64,000 nucleotides of DNA from Whalleya microplaca (lineage: Eukaryota > Ascomycota > Sordariomycetes > Xylariales > Xylariaceae). A program made the translations under genes and the position numbers. Location of the stretch: contig MU385711.1 in NCBI GenBank assembly GCA_022497155.1, forward strand, positions 1,512,673 through 1,576,672, in the 5' to 3' direction. Under the pieces are notes generated by a model. That model was given only the letters and a program-made list of their open reading frames with translations, was not told where the DNA came from and did not search any database. How positions within the stretch are numbered: position 1 is the first letter of the stretch; every line of letters begins with the position of its first letter. Below are positions 46,824 through 57,709 of the stretch, piece by piece.

Positions 46824-46894
46824 CAGATACTGCGGTATATAAGATCGAATGATCTCTACCTGACGATCATCATCGGTTAATACCGCAGTATCTG
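46824..46894. promoter_or_regulatory. 15-bp inverted repeat enclosing a TATA box
   Basis: CAGATACTGCGGTAT at 46824-46838 is repeated as its exact reverse complement at 46880-46894, with a 41-base loop. TATATAAG at 46836-46843 overlaps the inner edge of the left arm and is a strong TATA match, 143 bases before the start codon. It could be an operator-like site for a dimeric regulator or a remnant of an inserted element. Confidence 0.6.
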
Positions 46895-46985
46895 TGCTTG
46901 GTCCTAATCTTTGATAAGCAAGCTTCTATACGCGTGGGCGGCTCTTTACTGTACACACTGAGTTAGGGTCTTTCAAAACTTCACG

Positions 46986-49011
46986 ATGTTGTTCGTGGGT
47001 AAACCTCTTGACTGGGCCATTTCGGCCACAGCAGGAGCTGGGTTCATGCTGTCAGTCTTGATTTACCGTATAAATAATATAAGTATCATTGTTGATAGTT
47101 GATATTTACAGGTTTGGTTATGACCAAGGTGTTATGAGCGGCCTACTTACCGGGTCTGCGTTCACGCGAACGTTTCCTGAGATCGACACAACCGATGGCG
47201 GACACGGAAGTGCCTCACTTCAGGGCACAGTGTAAGTCACTCCTTTCAAGATTGTGACCAGAGCTGACCAGTTTCGTAAAGAGTTGCTATCTATGAAATC
47301 GTGAGTAGATCTTCGAACTATTCCCCAACACAGTACTAAGATGAATACGAGGGCTGCTTCTTCGGGGCTATCCTGGTGCTTCTATTCGGCGAGAAACTTG
47401 GAAGGCGATGGTGCATTATAATCGGATGTCTCGTCCTCGCAATCGGGGGCGCTCTTCAGGCGTCAGCCAGCTCAGTCCCGCACATAATTGTCGGCCGCAT
47501 AGTTGCCGGTCTTGGAAATGGCATTAATACTAGTACCATCCCCGTATGGCAGTGCGTATTGCAGAATCCTTTATTCCCTATTCCCGTCTGTCTCAGGGGC
47601 TAAATCTGCCCAATGAAGATGTATCAGGAGTAAGATCTCCTGGGATATGACTAAGAGCCCCTGATGTTGTCTAAAAGGGGTATTTATTAACTCCGGATTT
47701 TGTACAGTTCTGAGCTCATGAAAGCGAAGAGTCGAGGCAAAGGACTTTGCATCGAACTCGCGGTAAACATCTTCGGCGTTATGACAGCCTATTGGGTAGA
47801 TTACGGGATGTCGTACGTCGACAACGACTCTCAATTCCGCTTCCCGCTTGCTCTACAATGCGCTTTTGCGTTGGTGACCATGGTTGGTGTCTTCTTTCTC
47901 CCCGAGTCACCTCGATGGCTGGTGGCACATGACAGACACGAGGAAGCCCGGCATGTACTCTGGAGGGTCGAGGCAGATGCGCGCAGCATCTCGGAGCGGG
48001 ACCCGCGCATTATTGCTCGCCTTGAGGAGATCCAGTACGCAATCACGGAGGAGAGAAAAGCAACAGAAGGAACCAACTTCAAGGCTCTGCTCAAGAACGG
48101 AGACCAAAAGTTCTTCTACCGAACCATGCTGGGTATTGGCGGCCAATTCATGCAGCAACTTTCCGGTATCAACCTCATTACGTGAGTAATTTCCAGAGTT
48201 CCCCTTCACCCTTCTTGTCCAACACTGAATGAAAGTTTCCTATCTATATCTCCCGTTGATTTTTCTCTTCGTATTTGGAAGTAGGGAGAATGTCGTCCTT
48301 CTCTATCTTGGACTAGTACCCAGCATTCATTTATATTTGGTGGTTTCTAACTCTCGATATTGCAGTTATTACGCACCTGTAATCTTCCAACAATCAGTGG
48401 GAATGCCGCAAAACACTTCCCTCTTACTTGCTGGATTTAACGGTGTCGCATATTTCATCTCATCTCTCGTGCCCATCTGGATAATCGATCGTCTAGGCCG
48501 GCGCAAGCTAATGCTATTTGCGGCCGCCGGGCAGTGTGCGTGCATGGCCATACTAGCCGGGACGGTAGCAAACGGGAGCCAATCGGCCGGTCTCGCCGCC
48601 ACCGTGATGCTGTTCCTCTTCAACTTCTTCTTCGCGGTGGGCCTGCTCGCGATCCCGTGGCTGCTGCCCGCCGAGTACGCGCCCCTGGCAATACGGACCA
48701 AGGCGGCGGCGCTGGCGACGGCGTCGAACTGGATCTTCACGTTCCTCGTCGTCGAGATCACGCCGGTCAGTATCGCGAGCATCGGCTGGAGGACCTATGT
48801 CTATTTCTGCGTCTTCAACTTCTTCTTCCTGCCGCTCATCTGGTTCTTCTACCCGGAAACCCGCAATTTGTCGCTCGAGCAGATAGATAAGCTTTTCACT
48901 GGGCCCAAGGTCATCCTGCACTGGCAGGCCAGCATGGGGAGTATGGAAGGAGAGAACCAGCATATTGCGGAGAGGAAATCGAAGGAAGTGGAGGTCATCG
49001 AGCACATATAG
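46986..49011 (+). CDS. MFS sugar transporter (hexose-transporter type)
   Basis: Six exons, 46986-47050, 47112-47231, 47282-47300, 47352-47551, 47708-48181 and 48366-49011, give 507 residues. Exon 3 is only 19 bases but is required: it supplies VAIYEI between LQGTV and GCFFGA, the usual sugar-porter sequence. Signatures: FGYDQGVMSGLL (span 1), GEKLGRR, GRIVAGLGNGINTSTIPVW, PESPRWLVAHDR, QQLSGINLITYYAPVIFQ (span 7), DRLGRRKL and YPETRNLSLEQID. The protein is a 12-span proton symporter of the sugar-porter family in the plasma membrane. It lies 1.8 kb downstream of the SwnK-like gene in the same direction, but carries CreA-type promoter sites and could be an ordinary sugar uptake gene. Its membership in the alkaloid cluster is open, and I do not equate it with SwnT. 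Confidence 0.88.
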
Positions 49012-52000
49012 TCGATAAATGTACTGAGTAGAAGTGCTTGGATAGTCAGGGACAAATCCTCATTAATGGGATTCTGCCTAGGTTCCTCATGTGGTTGGAT
49101 CAAGAAGGCAGGGGATTGCAGTGACGACACTGAGATAGAGACGGAGAATCATACCTGTACAAATATGCGGTCCTAGAAATCTTATAGGCTTTTGCCAATC
49201 ACATATACATTGCAAACGTAAACTTGGTATGAAAGGGCCTATGTCTGCTCCTTCAGTGCCGGGATATTATTGATATATATGGTCAAACTAATCGCTGACT
49301 TCATAGATAGCTTGGGGTTGACTAAATTGATTCACCACGCCGATTGCTTTAATTTGTTGGCATATTTGACCTAGGGGGGAGAGGGGGCTGTTTTAGCTGC
49401 CCATGCCTCTTCAGGGGCATATGGCTCTCTCCTATGTACAAACGTCCCTCATATGAGACTGTTTAGCCAGACGATAACCGCCTTGCATAACTATCAGGAT
49501 ACCGTCTCATTATTCCTTTCGTTTCGTGAGTTCTCTCGTTGAGACGAAGATTCACAGCCACAGCCACTATCCCGTACGCCGATATCTTCCCACTGCACTA
49601 CCTCAACATCTCGTCCGACGATTCACTCATACCTTGTTCACAGTGAGGGGCCAATAACATGGCACATTATGTCTGTCTTGAGTTAAACAATAATCATTAC
49701 GATATTATTTATGGTTAGGTGTACGGTCATGTTATTCCCTTCGAGACGACCCCTGAAGCCTAGCAACCCGCGTCCACATCAAATCTTAGCCCTATGGGCA
49801 GCGAACGAGACTGTCCCAAAAGCAAATTGCCACGATGACCAGCGGGACTGTTGTCGATATCATATGTATGTTGGATAGTAAGAGTAGGAAGTAAGATAGG
49901 AGAGTTATTGCCCATACCCGTATAGGAACTATTAGTCTCGTATAGGTAGGAATATACTGACCTATCTAACTGAGCCCCATTGGTTCATCTAAGTTCGGCG
50001 GCTGTAACTAGTAAGTCTGGATGATACTCCAAATGTAGACTTGGGAAAGGGGTACTTGTTTGAATGAGTGAAGATAACGAGACCTTCATATTCCAAGGTC
50101 AATTTGATTGCTACTAAGATATCCTTTCACTATAGGATCTAGTCAAACCAGAGGAAAATAGGATCAATTGAAAACCTGACGTTATAAATTTTATCCCCCT
50201 TTGCTCCATGCAACTGCCTGGGCTTCAATGTGGGTGGTTTCCCATGATAATTAGTTGGTAATGGTTTGACCCTACTGACAGGTATAATGGTGTCGTCTCT
50301 CCATCTAGATAAGCCTTAAAATTTTTACGAACAAGCTGACCCGATCTTTGGTTGGGCATGCAAGCCCCTTTCGATGCGTCCAATGGCATCTTGCTCATCG
50401 TCGGGCACGCGCACACGTGCAGCAGATATCATTGGGCTGTGCTACACGCGTCGCCAGCCTTGCGAGTAGCACATCCGGATTGTAAGACATATATTCCCAT
50501 CAGTCCAGGGACGCGAGACGAGGGTGAGCAGAACCATTGATGACACAGCACGTTAAGCATCGGCACACACGTTTGTGGCAGCAGCCCTCTGAAAAAATGT
50601 TATTCACATGCTATAATGAAATTATATACCTACAATCTCCTCTTCTAGACGCTTGGCGGTCGTAACCACGAAAGGCTTGGGCAGCAACGGAGGGAAACCT
50701 TAAACTGCATGCACTTACCAACTGGTCTGCCGTCTTATCCTCTTCGGCGGATATACACGGCTCCCCTACGTGTAGTGAGCAGTGAAGATATTCTGTAGAT
50801 TGCAGATCCTCCCACCCGTAGTCGTGTCTTATCCGCCGAATAGAGCATGGCATGAACGATGCAATCAATCAATATTTCAGCATGATCAACCCGAGCACAG
50901 CATCGCGGATGGCTGTTGTGAGATGACGGCCAAATGTGCCATTGGCATCGTTTGCTATGATGGATGGAGCCACAGTGCCTGCCGGCTCGGAGAGCCAGTG
51001 CAACTGCGGGCATCACACCCACACACGCGGAGCTGGGGATTGGTTGCTGACGGGAGGGTCAACGGTTCTCCAAAAGAGTCTCCAAGAAGTCCTCACTACG
51101 GTGGATTGCTCGGTATCCATAGTGACAATGCTTAACACTGACTCATAGGGGGACTATGTAGATCTAGATAGAGGTGATCAGCAAGTCGCTTCATGTTACT
51201 AGGTTGCCGGTACTTCAAATGCTGATACGTGAGTTGCTTGATTATGAAAGGACAACGTTCAAAAATATGATTTGAAGAGAGATGGTTGGATGAGAAAGTC
51301 TGACCTGCTGTTATTTTGTGATAGGTAGGATGGCTTCTCCAGCAACTGCACAATAAACAAATACAGAGCAATTAAAAGCCCGTATCTGTATAGAGACCCT
51401 GTTTTTCTTCTCGTTTGACTGGCAAGTATAAGATCTGGCACTTTTGTTGTAAAACTTGGAATTACTGCGTATTCCTTTGTCAATGTCACAACAATCAGAT
51501 CAGTCAGTCAGTAAAAAGATAAGACCGAGATTCATTCAAGAACAGAACGATCGACCAAGAAGACATAGACTGGAGATATTATCTATCTCGCAACTTCGAT
51601 ATACAACATCAAATACCTTGGTACAACTGCGCAGTACAAAGTACGTTATCGAGTGTACCTCAGCATACCGAAGGGAGCATCGATAGGGCGGTACATTCCG
51701 GCTACACAGAGGTTACCTAGGGTACCTAGGACACCTAATAAGCGACTTTGGCTTGGGTCCAGGCTAGGCCTAGAAGGTCATAGTTTGGTGTGGATCCAGC
51801 ACATTATTATCCTGGCAGCCCTGGCCATTCCACCTGGCTGCTGTTTCGGCATCCAGTCTTTATTACATACCTACTACCACGACTTTCTTTTGCCTCCCCT
51901 CCCCCCCCAAACAGCCCACGAACTTCCCACCACCGACACACATCTCAACGGCATTCTCTCACACACACACACGCTTGCACGATCGAGGGCCACGTCCGAA

Positions 52001-52061
52001 CTCAAAGCAACATCCTGTTGAGAGCCCCCTCGTTCGACGGCCGCGAACCCGTGCAGCAAAA
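49012..52061. other. 3-kb gene-free region at the right border of the accessory block
   Basis: The sequence is AT-rich to about 50,200 and more mixed after that. No frame is longer than about 120 codons, and none has family motifs. The last 300 bases are CT-rich with (AC)n and lead into the endosulfine gene. TACCTAGGGTACCTAGGACACC near 51,713-51,735 is the TACCTAGG-type repeat seen elsewhere. Confidence 0.55.
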
Positions 52062-52836
52062 ATGAATCCTCACCAGAAGAACAAGGTTGACGTCAAGGTC
52101 AGTTCCGACTCGCTCTGCCACCCCACATCCATCTATCCCATGCCTCCCCTCGTCAGACACCCATTCCACACGCCCAATCTTCGACGCCGACTGCAAACGA
52201 AGCCTAATGTCTCTTATCGAGCCCGTACATCTGCAGGACACGACACAATCCCCGGCCTCACCTCTTTGTCCCCCAACCCTTCCCCGCCAACCAACAATTG
52301 CACACATCATACACCGCTGCAAACACAACCCCCCCTCCCCCTCATTGGAAGTAAATTGTACTGACATGACGCACACGCCACAGTCACTCTCGCCCGAGGA
52401 GCAACGTTTGTTCCGCCTGTATGGCAAGCTGCCGTCCAAATCTGACCACTTCGCCAAGCACCTGAAGGAGCGCAAGTACTTCGACAGCGGCGACTACGCG
52501 ATGTCGAAGGCCGGCAAGGGCGACAGCGTCGACACGGGCAGCGTCGGCAGCCAGCACCCCGTGCCCGAGAACATCCCGCACCTGACCTCGCCCAGCCAGA
52601 ATAACTCCGCCCACAGCGGCTTCAACGGCGGCCCCCCCGCCCACCAACACCACCCCAGCGTCAGCGGCGCCCAGGGCTCCGCCGGCAGCCCCGTCAAGGA
52701 GGCCAGCTTCCTCAACCAGGAGACCAGCGCCCCCGCCGACGACGCCGAGAAGGAGAAGCCGGCGGTCGAGGGCGCCGAGGCGGCGGCGGCGGCGGCGGCA
52801 GCAGCAGCAGCACAGGGCATCCCGATCCGAAGATAG
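52062..52836 (+). CDS. IGO1: Endosulfine-family protein (PP2A inhibitor)
   Basis: Two exons, 52062-52097 and 52384-52836, give 162 residues. The 286-base intron (GTCAGT ... CACAG) is long for this genome and splits after the twelfth codon. The signature FDSGDYAM places the regulatory serine at Ser47; when phosphorylated by the Rim15/Greatwall kinase, endosulfines inhibit PP2A with its B55 subunit and promote entry into quiescence or mitosis. The conserved core is residues 13-55 (LSPEEQRLFRLYGKLPSK upstream of the signature). The C-terminal part is low complexity, Ser/Pro/Gly-rich, with a run of about 13 alanines encoded by GCG/GCA triplets (52,780-52,812). The acceptor is confirmed by the phase-0 join VDVK-SLSPEE. 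Confidence 0.93.
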
Positions 52837-53573
52837 GTATCATTTCCTATAGTTCTGTTCCCAGGGAAGGGCATGGCTAGCTGGACGGCTCACGGATCTT
52901 TCACACGATCTGACTTGGCATTGTGATGAGCAGAGGATAGGTCACTTCCTCCACGCCTCCCAGGCTGATCACAGACCTTCCCCAGCTTCTATTGCTTGGG
53001 TCCTGAATGTCTCCTATCTATGTTGCTGTACAGCGGGCTTGGTGGTTGGTTTCTGAGAGTCAGAGTCAGAGGTTGTTAAAACCGGCCTTCACGATGGTTA
53101 TGAGGAATACTTGATGAGGATAACTTGATTTTCCTTTTTTCCGCAGGCGTTCGGGTGATAAGGACAACAAGGGGGAGGAAATTGCGCGATTGCAAAGTGT
53201 CACACAAACAAAACGATCGATGGTTCATCGTTTTTTTCCCACCCCAATTCGAGAGACTTTCACTTAGTTTTGGGCTCGTATTCGTCAATTCGTCGTACAT
53301 GTTACTACTTTCTTCTTCTAGCCGCGGCTAGGGAGATGATGTCGTGTCTGATGAACAGACAAGGTCTCCGTCGTCTGATGTCTGATAGTTATTTCATGGA
53401 CAGGGTACTCGTTCAAGTTTCGGGGAAAAAAATCAACTTATTATGCTGTGACATATCTCCGTTTAACTCTCATGATTTTCTTTTTTTTTTTTTTTGTCTA
53501 TACCCGTGGCTCACATGCACACTCACTCCTATTTTATCTCTTATCCCAATCGTTGCCCAATTCCTTCACGAGG
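52837..53573. other. Intergenic between convergent genes
   Basis: This holds the 3' flanks of the endosulfine and MYG1 genes. A T-run lies at about 53,480-53,497. No gene is seen. Confidence 0.55.
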
Positions 53574-54707
53574 TCAGAACGCACACGCCTTCTCAGCCAG
53601 GGCCTTCACACCCTCGAAGGTCTTATTCCCCCCAATGAAGCCCGAGGCGTGTACGAACACGCCGCCCGGCACCCCGGACACCTCGTCGAGCTGCTCGTCG
53701 CGGGCGCCCCGCCACGGCTCCGGCAGCGCCTTGCGGCTCTCGAACGAGCCGCCGTCGACCGGCACGGCCTGTATCCTCCACTTGGCGTCGGGCACGGGCT
53801 TCTCCGGGTACAGCACGTACAGCACCTTCTTCTTCTCCTTCTTCTCCTTCTCATCGCCCTCCCCCTCCTCCTCATGCTCCTGCTCCTGCTCCTGCTCCTG
53901 CTCCAGAGTATACAGGTGATCCTTCCACGGCACGCCCTGCCCCTCGAGCACCATGACCCTGCCCTCGGGGTCGAAACTCAGCCGCTTCGCGTACGCCGCC
54001 TGCACGACCGTGCGCGCGGGCAGCCACACCTTAGCATAATAATCCAACCCCCGCGTGAACTCCTCGCCGATGCGCGCGCTCGCGGCGGCGAACTTGGCAT
54101 CCTCCGCCTCCTGCGTGGTCTCGGCGGGGTCGTCGTTCCAGTTCGGGTTCAGGCGGCCGACCATGGCGCCGAGCGTGAACCCGGCGCTCGAGAAGCGCGG
54201 CTCGATCCCCGCGGCGGCGAGCGCGGCGGCGTCGTACTTGGAGATGCCGTTGTCGTGGGCGTCGAGCGCCTCGACGAAGGACTCGTAGACCTCGCGCCAG
54301 AGGAGGCCGACCTCGGGCCCGTCCTCGGGCTGCGCGAGGCGGCGCGCGATCAGCGCGCGCCCGAAGTGCAGGTACACGAGCCCGGCGCTGGACAGCTTGG
54401 TCGCGCGCCCCGGGAAGGTCGTGGCGAAGGTCCGCTGGTGGTGGTCGTACCGGTGGCGCGCGGCGTCGTACTCGCCGCCCACGTCGACGACGGTGTGGCA
54501 GGTCGCGAGGAGGGAGGGGTCCCGCGTGCGGATTAAGGAGGCGTTGGCGTAGGTTGGGAGCTGGCGCAGCATGTAGACGGCCAGCGCCTCGTCGGCGTGG
54601 AAGTGCCCGTTGTGCGTGCCGATCTGGACGCCGCCGCTGGTGGTGATGGGCTCGGTCTTCAGTCTCTTGGCTGCGTTTTCGGCCATCTTGGAGAGGATTC
54701 GGAGCAT
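53574..54707 (-). CDS. MYG1: MYG1 / UPF0160 DHH-type exonuclease
   Basis: Single exon, 377 residues. MYG1 is a conserved 3'-5' RNA exonuclease of the DHH phosphoesterase kind, found in nucleus and mitochondria, where it helps process pre-ribosomal and mitochondrial RNA. The metal-binding motif GTHNGHFHADEALA (30-43) and the DHH motif at residues 88-90 (YDHHQRTF) are intact. The N-terminus MLRILSKMAENAAKRLK is basic and could serve as a mitochondrial signal, with a second ATG at codon 8 for a nuclear form. An unusual Glu/Gln then Lys-rich insertion (about 265-297; EQEQEQEQ then KEKKEKKKK-like) is coded by CTC/CTG triplet repeats. Codon use is very GC-rich. The long open frame on the opposite strand is a by-product of this bias. 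Confidence 0.94.
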   Translation of the reverse strand: MLRILSKMAENAAKRLKTEPITTSGGVQIGTHNGHFHADEALAVYMLRQLPTYANASLIRTRDPSLLATCHTVVDVGGEYDAARHRYDHHQRTFATTFPGRATKLSSAGLVYLHFGRALIARRLAQPEDGPEVGLLWREVYESFVEALDAHDNGISKYDAAALAAAGIEPRFSSAGFTLGAMVGRLNPNWNDDPAETTQEAEDAKFAAASARIGEEFTRGLDYYAKVWLPARTVVQAAYAKRLSFDPEGRVMVLEGQGVPWKDHLYTLEQEQEQEQEHEEEGEGDEKEKKEKKKVLYVLYPEKPVPDAKWRIQAVPVDGGSFESRKALPEPWRGARDEQLDEVSGVPGGVFVHASGFIGGNKTFEGVKALAEKACAF

Positions 54708-55618
54708 GTACTTTTCTGTAGGCTTGGAGGTTGGGATCGGGATTAGAATTGGACTATTCGAGTTTTTTTGCTTGGGTTAGGTGGTTTGTGTGTGCGTATG
54801 TGATGATATAAGTTGTGTGTGGCGGGCAGGCAGAGCAGGTTGGCAGGTTGTGGTGTTTGGTCACCCGTTTGCAAATTTCCTGCTGTTGATTTGCTGGTTG
54901 CTGTATGTATTCCGTACGTGGGGTTAATGTCGGCGTCGGCATCTGCATCGAGGGGGGGGCAACTTGTTTACGTAAGGTAGTATGTAGCTGCGTAGCTAGG
55001 TACCATGTACTATGTACTATGTACTGCGTAGATAGAAGTGGAACATGGCCGACTTTTTGAGCTTAGAGCGCAACCCGCAGTTTTAGCGGATCATTATTAG
55101 GGACTGGCGTTGGACTGGCGTTTTCAGCGCCAAGGCCGGGGCGTCCCTGGGCACTGGTATGGATGGGAACCCGCCTGAACGCGTGCTGCGGGAGTTATTA
55201 CTGCTAAGGTGGGTTGCTGTAGGAAGGGATGGGATGCGTGGATGCGTGGATGCGTGGATGCGTGGAATAACGGATGGGATGGATTCAACATTTTGAAATC
55301 ATCGTAGTCTCGCTCTACACAGCCCGACACCTCATTAGCCCCCCAGTTTCTTCCCATTGTCTCTCTCCTTCCCTTCTGACCCAGAGCATGTTTGACAACC
55401 TGCCACCTTTTTTAATTTTCTCTTCATTTATTCCATCGTCTCTACAGTCTATCCAAAACATAATAGTGGTAGAACTGTCAACTAGAATCTCGTTCGTTCT
55501 ACCGCCCAGACTTCCTCATCTACCAACCGTAATCGTATGCCCTTTTTCTCTTTGTTCTCTCGACGCGATCACCACCATTGCAGCCCCCGAGTAGAGGCAA
55601 TTCACGCCGCAATCGACG
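54708..55618. other. Intergenic between divergent genes
   Basis: This is the shared promoter region of MYG1 (minus) and the IEC3-like gene (plus). It contains TACTATG repeats at about 55,005-55,025 and an 8-bp tandem repeat, and is CT-rich before the IEC3 start. Confidence 0.55.
55232..55264. repeat. (GGATGCGT)4 tandem repeat
   Basis: Four perfect head-to-tail copies of the 8-bp unit lie in the intergenic region. Confidence 0.85.
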
Positions 55619-56755
55619 ATGGATCGCACCGCAATCAAGCCCGAGCCTGGCACCAGGGATAATGACCGCAATGACCTGCGAATGGCTGACGCAAGGCCAT
55701 CCTACAAGTCATGGAAGAAGAAGTACCGGAAGATGCGCATCAAGTTTGACCACCAGATGCACGAGATAGAGTCTCTGCATAAGCTTGAACAAAAGGCGAT
55801 GCGCACCGCGAAGCGTCTGGCCATCGAGAACGAGTAAGCGATCTCTTTCTTGCCAGCTCTTCTTTCTACTCCCCCCTGCACTTCCTCCTGCACTCGAAAC
55901 AAAAACAGTATGATGTGGACGCATAGATGCTAACTACCTCGACCCTCTAGTCGGCTGATGGACATGCTGATGGACATCAACGAATCGCCCCAGATCCCCT
56001 ATGAGCGACGCATAGACCTGGGCTTAGGGGCCGACGCGGAAGAGGAGGACGAAGATTCGGATGCCACCCAGCAGCCCATCAAATCCTTCAAGAAGCTCGA
56101 GCAGGACGTGCCTCACGACACCTTCGCCGAGGCCGTCGCGAAGTTCCCCGACATCCGGGACGACCTCGAGCCTAAGGATCCCGAGATCCATCCCACGTCG
56201 TTCCTGACCGGCGCCGACGTCGACGAGTACCTGCACGAGCTGGACCAGCACCTGGGCCTGCGGAGCCGGCCGTCTCTCGCGCCGAGCGCGCAGGGGACGC
56301 AGCGCCCGAGTCCCGCGGCCAACTTCGCCCTGCGTAACCCCACGAGCGTGTACAACTGGCTGCGGAAACACGCGCCCAAGACGTTCCTGCAGGACCTCGA
56401 GAAGGAGAAGGACAAGGACAAGGACAAGCATGACAAGCATCATCATAAGGACGTCGACGACCACCACAGCGAGAAGGGCGATGGGCCGAAGAAGCGCAAG
56501 CCCGCTGCCACGCGCACCACCAAGAGACAGTCGGCTGCCAGCCGCAAGGAGAAGGAGGCCGCCGAGGCCATGGATAATTGGGACGATGACGTGGGCTACG
56601 AGGCGCCGGCGACGACGAGCGCCGTCAAGGGCAAGCGGAAGCGGGACGACGACCCGGGATACCGACCCAAGGGGGGTTCGAGCCGGCCGTCGAAGAAGCG
56701 CAAGAGCAAAGACCTCCCCATACCCATCACCAAGGCGCGGAAGAGCATAACCTAG
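55619..56755 (+). CDS. IEC3: INO80 chromatin-remodelling complex subunit, IEC3 type
   Basis: Two exons, 55619-55833 and 55951-56755, give 339 residues; the intron GTAAGC...CTCTAG rebuilds the conserved run AIENDRLMDMLMDINE. The N-terminal region (about 28-88) has YKSWKKKYRKMRIKFDHQMHEIESLHKLEQKAMRT-type sequence, a helical segment characteristic of the Iec3 family of fungal INO80 subunits. The rest is poorly conserved, acidic in the middle and strongly basic at the end (KKRKPAATR, GKRKRDDD, KKRKSKD), consistent with nuclear location and DNA or nucleosome contact. A KDKDKDKHDKHHHKD run is present. INO80 slides nucleosomes and exchanges H2A.Z; the specific job of IEC3 is not well known. Family call is from the N-terminal motif only. 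Confidence 0.82.
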
Positions 56756-56793
56756 CTTTTCCTTCCCGCCTGCCTGCTAGTCTGCTACAGTAT

Positions 56794-56828
<35 letters not shown>

Positions 56829-57709
56829 TTTGCTATTTGAGAAACATTGACAGAAATATTTTTTTTTCGTAACAAGGGACAAGTCTGAACACGTGGGAAA
56901 TTCATGAGGTGCAAAAGATATGGTCTGGTGGTCTTCTCGTCACACACACCTTTGCATGTTGGCGTCCTGGCTTCGGAACGGCGTATCGCGGGTATATATT
57001 CCATGTATGTACGATACCGGGACAGCGTCTTTTTTCCTTTTTTCTTTTCCGCAGCGTATGAGGCATCCGTTGTTGTTGCGATTCGTTTAAGAGTTGGTAG
57101 GCGCAAGTCCATCTACAAGCCCGACTTCATAATACAGTACATCATTGCAAGGTTTTCTTGAATCATCACGTCTCTTGTCCTGGTGTAGAGCTCGAGCTAT
57201 TTCCTGTATGGCGGAATGATATGATGCGTGGTGAATGTTTGGTAGGTAACACACTCCAGGTACTTACATATGCACACATCTCTGACCTCCATGCTTCTTC
57301 CGTGCTCGTAGAAGGGCTAAGGAGTGCCCGTAGCCAATTGATTTCCACACTGTTGCTCTAGTGGATTTTTCTCTCCCAATTACTTAGCACAACATCAAAA
57401 TCAATCCTCGTGCTTCAGTCTTGACAGCTCTCGTTCGTATATATCAAACATCACGGGGCGAATCTCGTTCCATCTGAACCAGAAACTCACGTATATTTTT
57501 TTTTTTACCTACCCAACTTACTAAGCTGAACTCTGGAAGTCTCCCTCGCCATAAACTTGCCTATCTAGGCCCAGGCACTTCCGTATACCTAGTTTACCTA
57601 CATATATCAATCTACCCAACCCAGCCCTAACACCTAGTTACCTAACTTATAAAAGATACCCCAGCCTCGCTCACACACACACACACACACACACACACCC
57701 AGTATAATC
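56756..57709. other. Intergenic with microsatellites
   Basis: This stretch carries a (TAC)n tract at 56,793-56,827 just after the IEC3 stop and a (CA)n tract at 57,672-57,697 just before the SFM1 start. Between them are T-runs and TACCTAGTTTACC-type sequence. No gene is seen. Confidence 0.6.

Larger units (their letters stand above)
45189..46985. other. Intergenic between synthase and second sugar transporter
   Basis: The first part is the synthase 3' flank. A GC-rich patch at about 45,240-45,430 stands out from AT-rich surroundings and is open in two minus-strand frames without a known family. The last 550 bases are promoter-like, with several inverted repeats: CCGGTC-N9-GACCGG near 46,438 and CTCACCACATGGTGAG at 46,521-46,536. 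No gene is supported. Confidence 0.5.

Noticed and set aside
46986..49011. Second MFS gene as SwnT, the swainsonine cluster transporter
   Set aside because: Its motifs are those of ordinary sugar porters, and I cannot confirm from memory that SwnT belongs to that family, so I left it as a sugar transporter beside the cluster.
53448..54536. 362-codon open frame on the plus strand, opposite MYG1
   Set aside because: It is antisense to a fully conserved single-exon gene, is Leu/Arg/Gly low-complexity and starts in a poly-T tract. GC-rich codon bias of MYG1 explains it.
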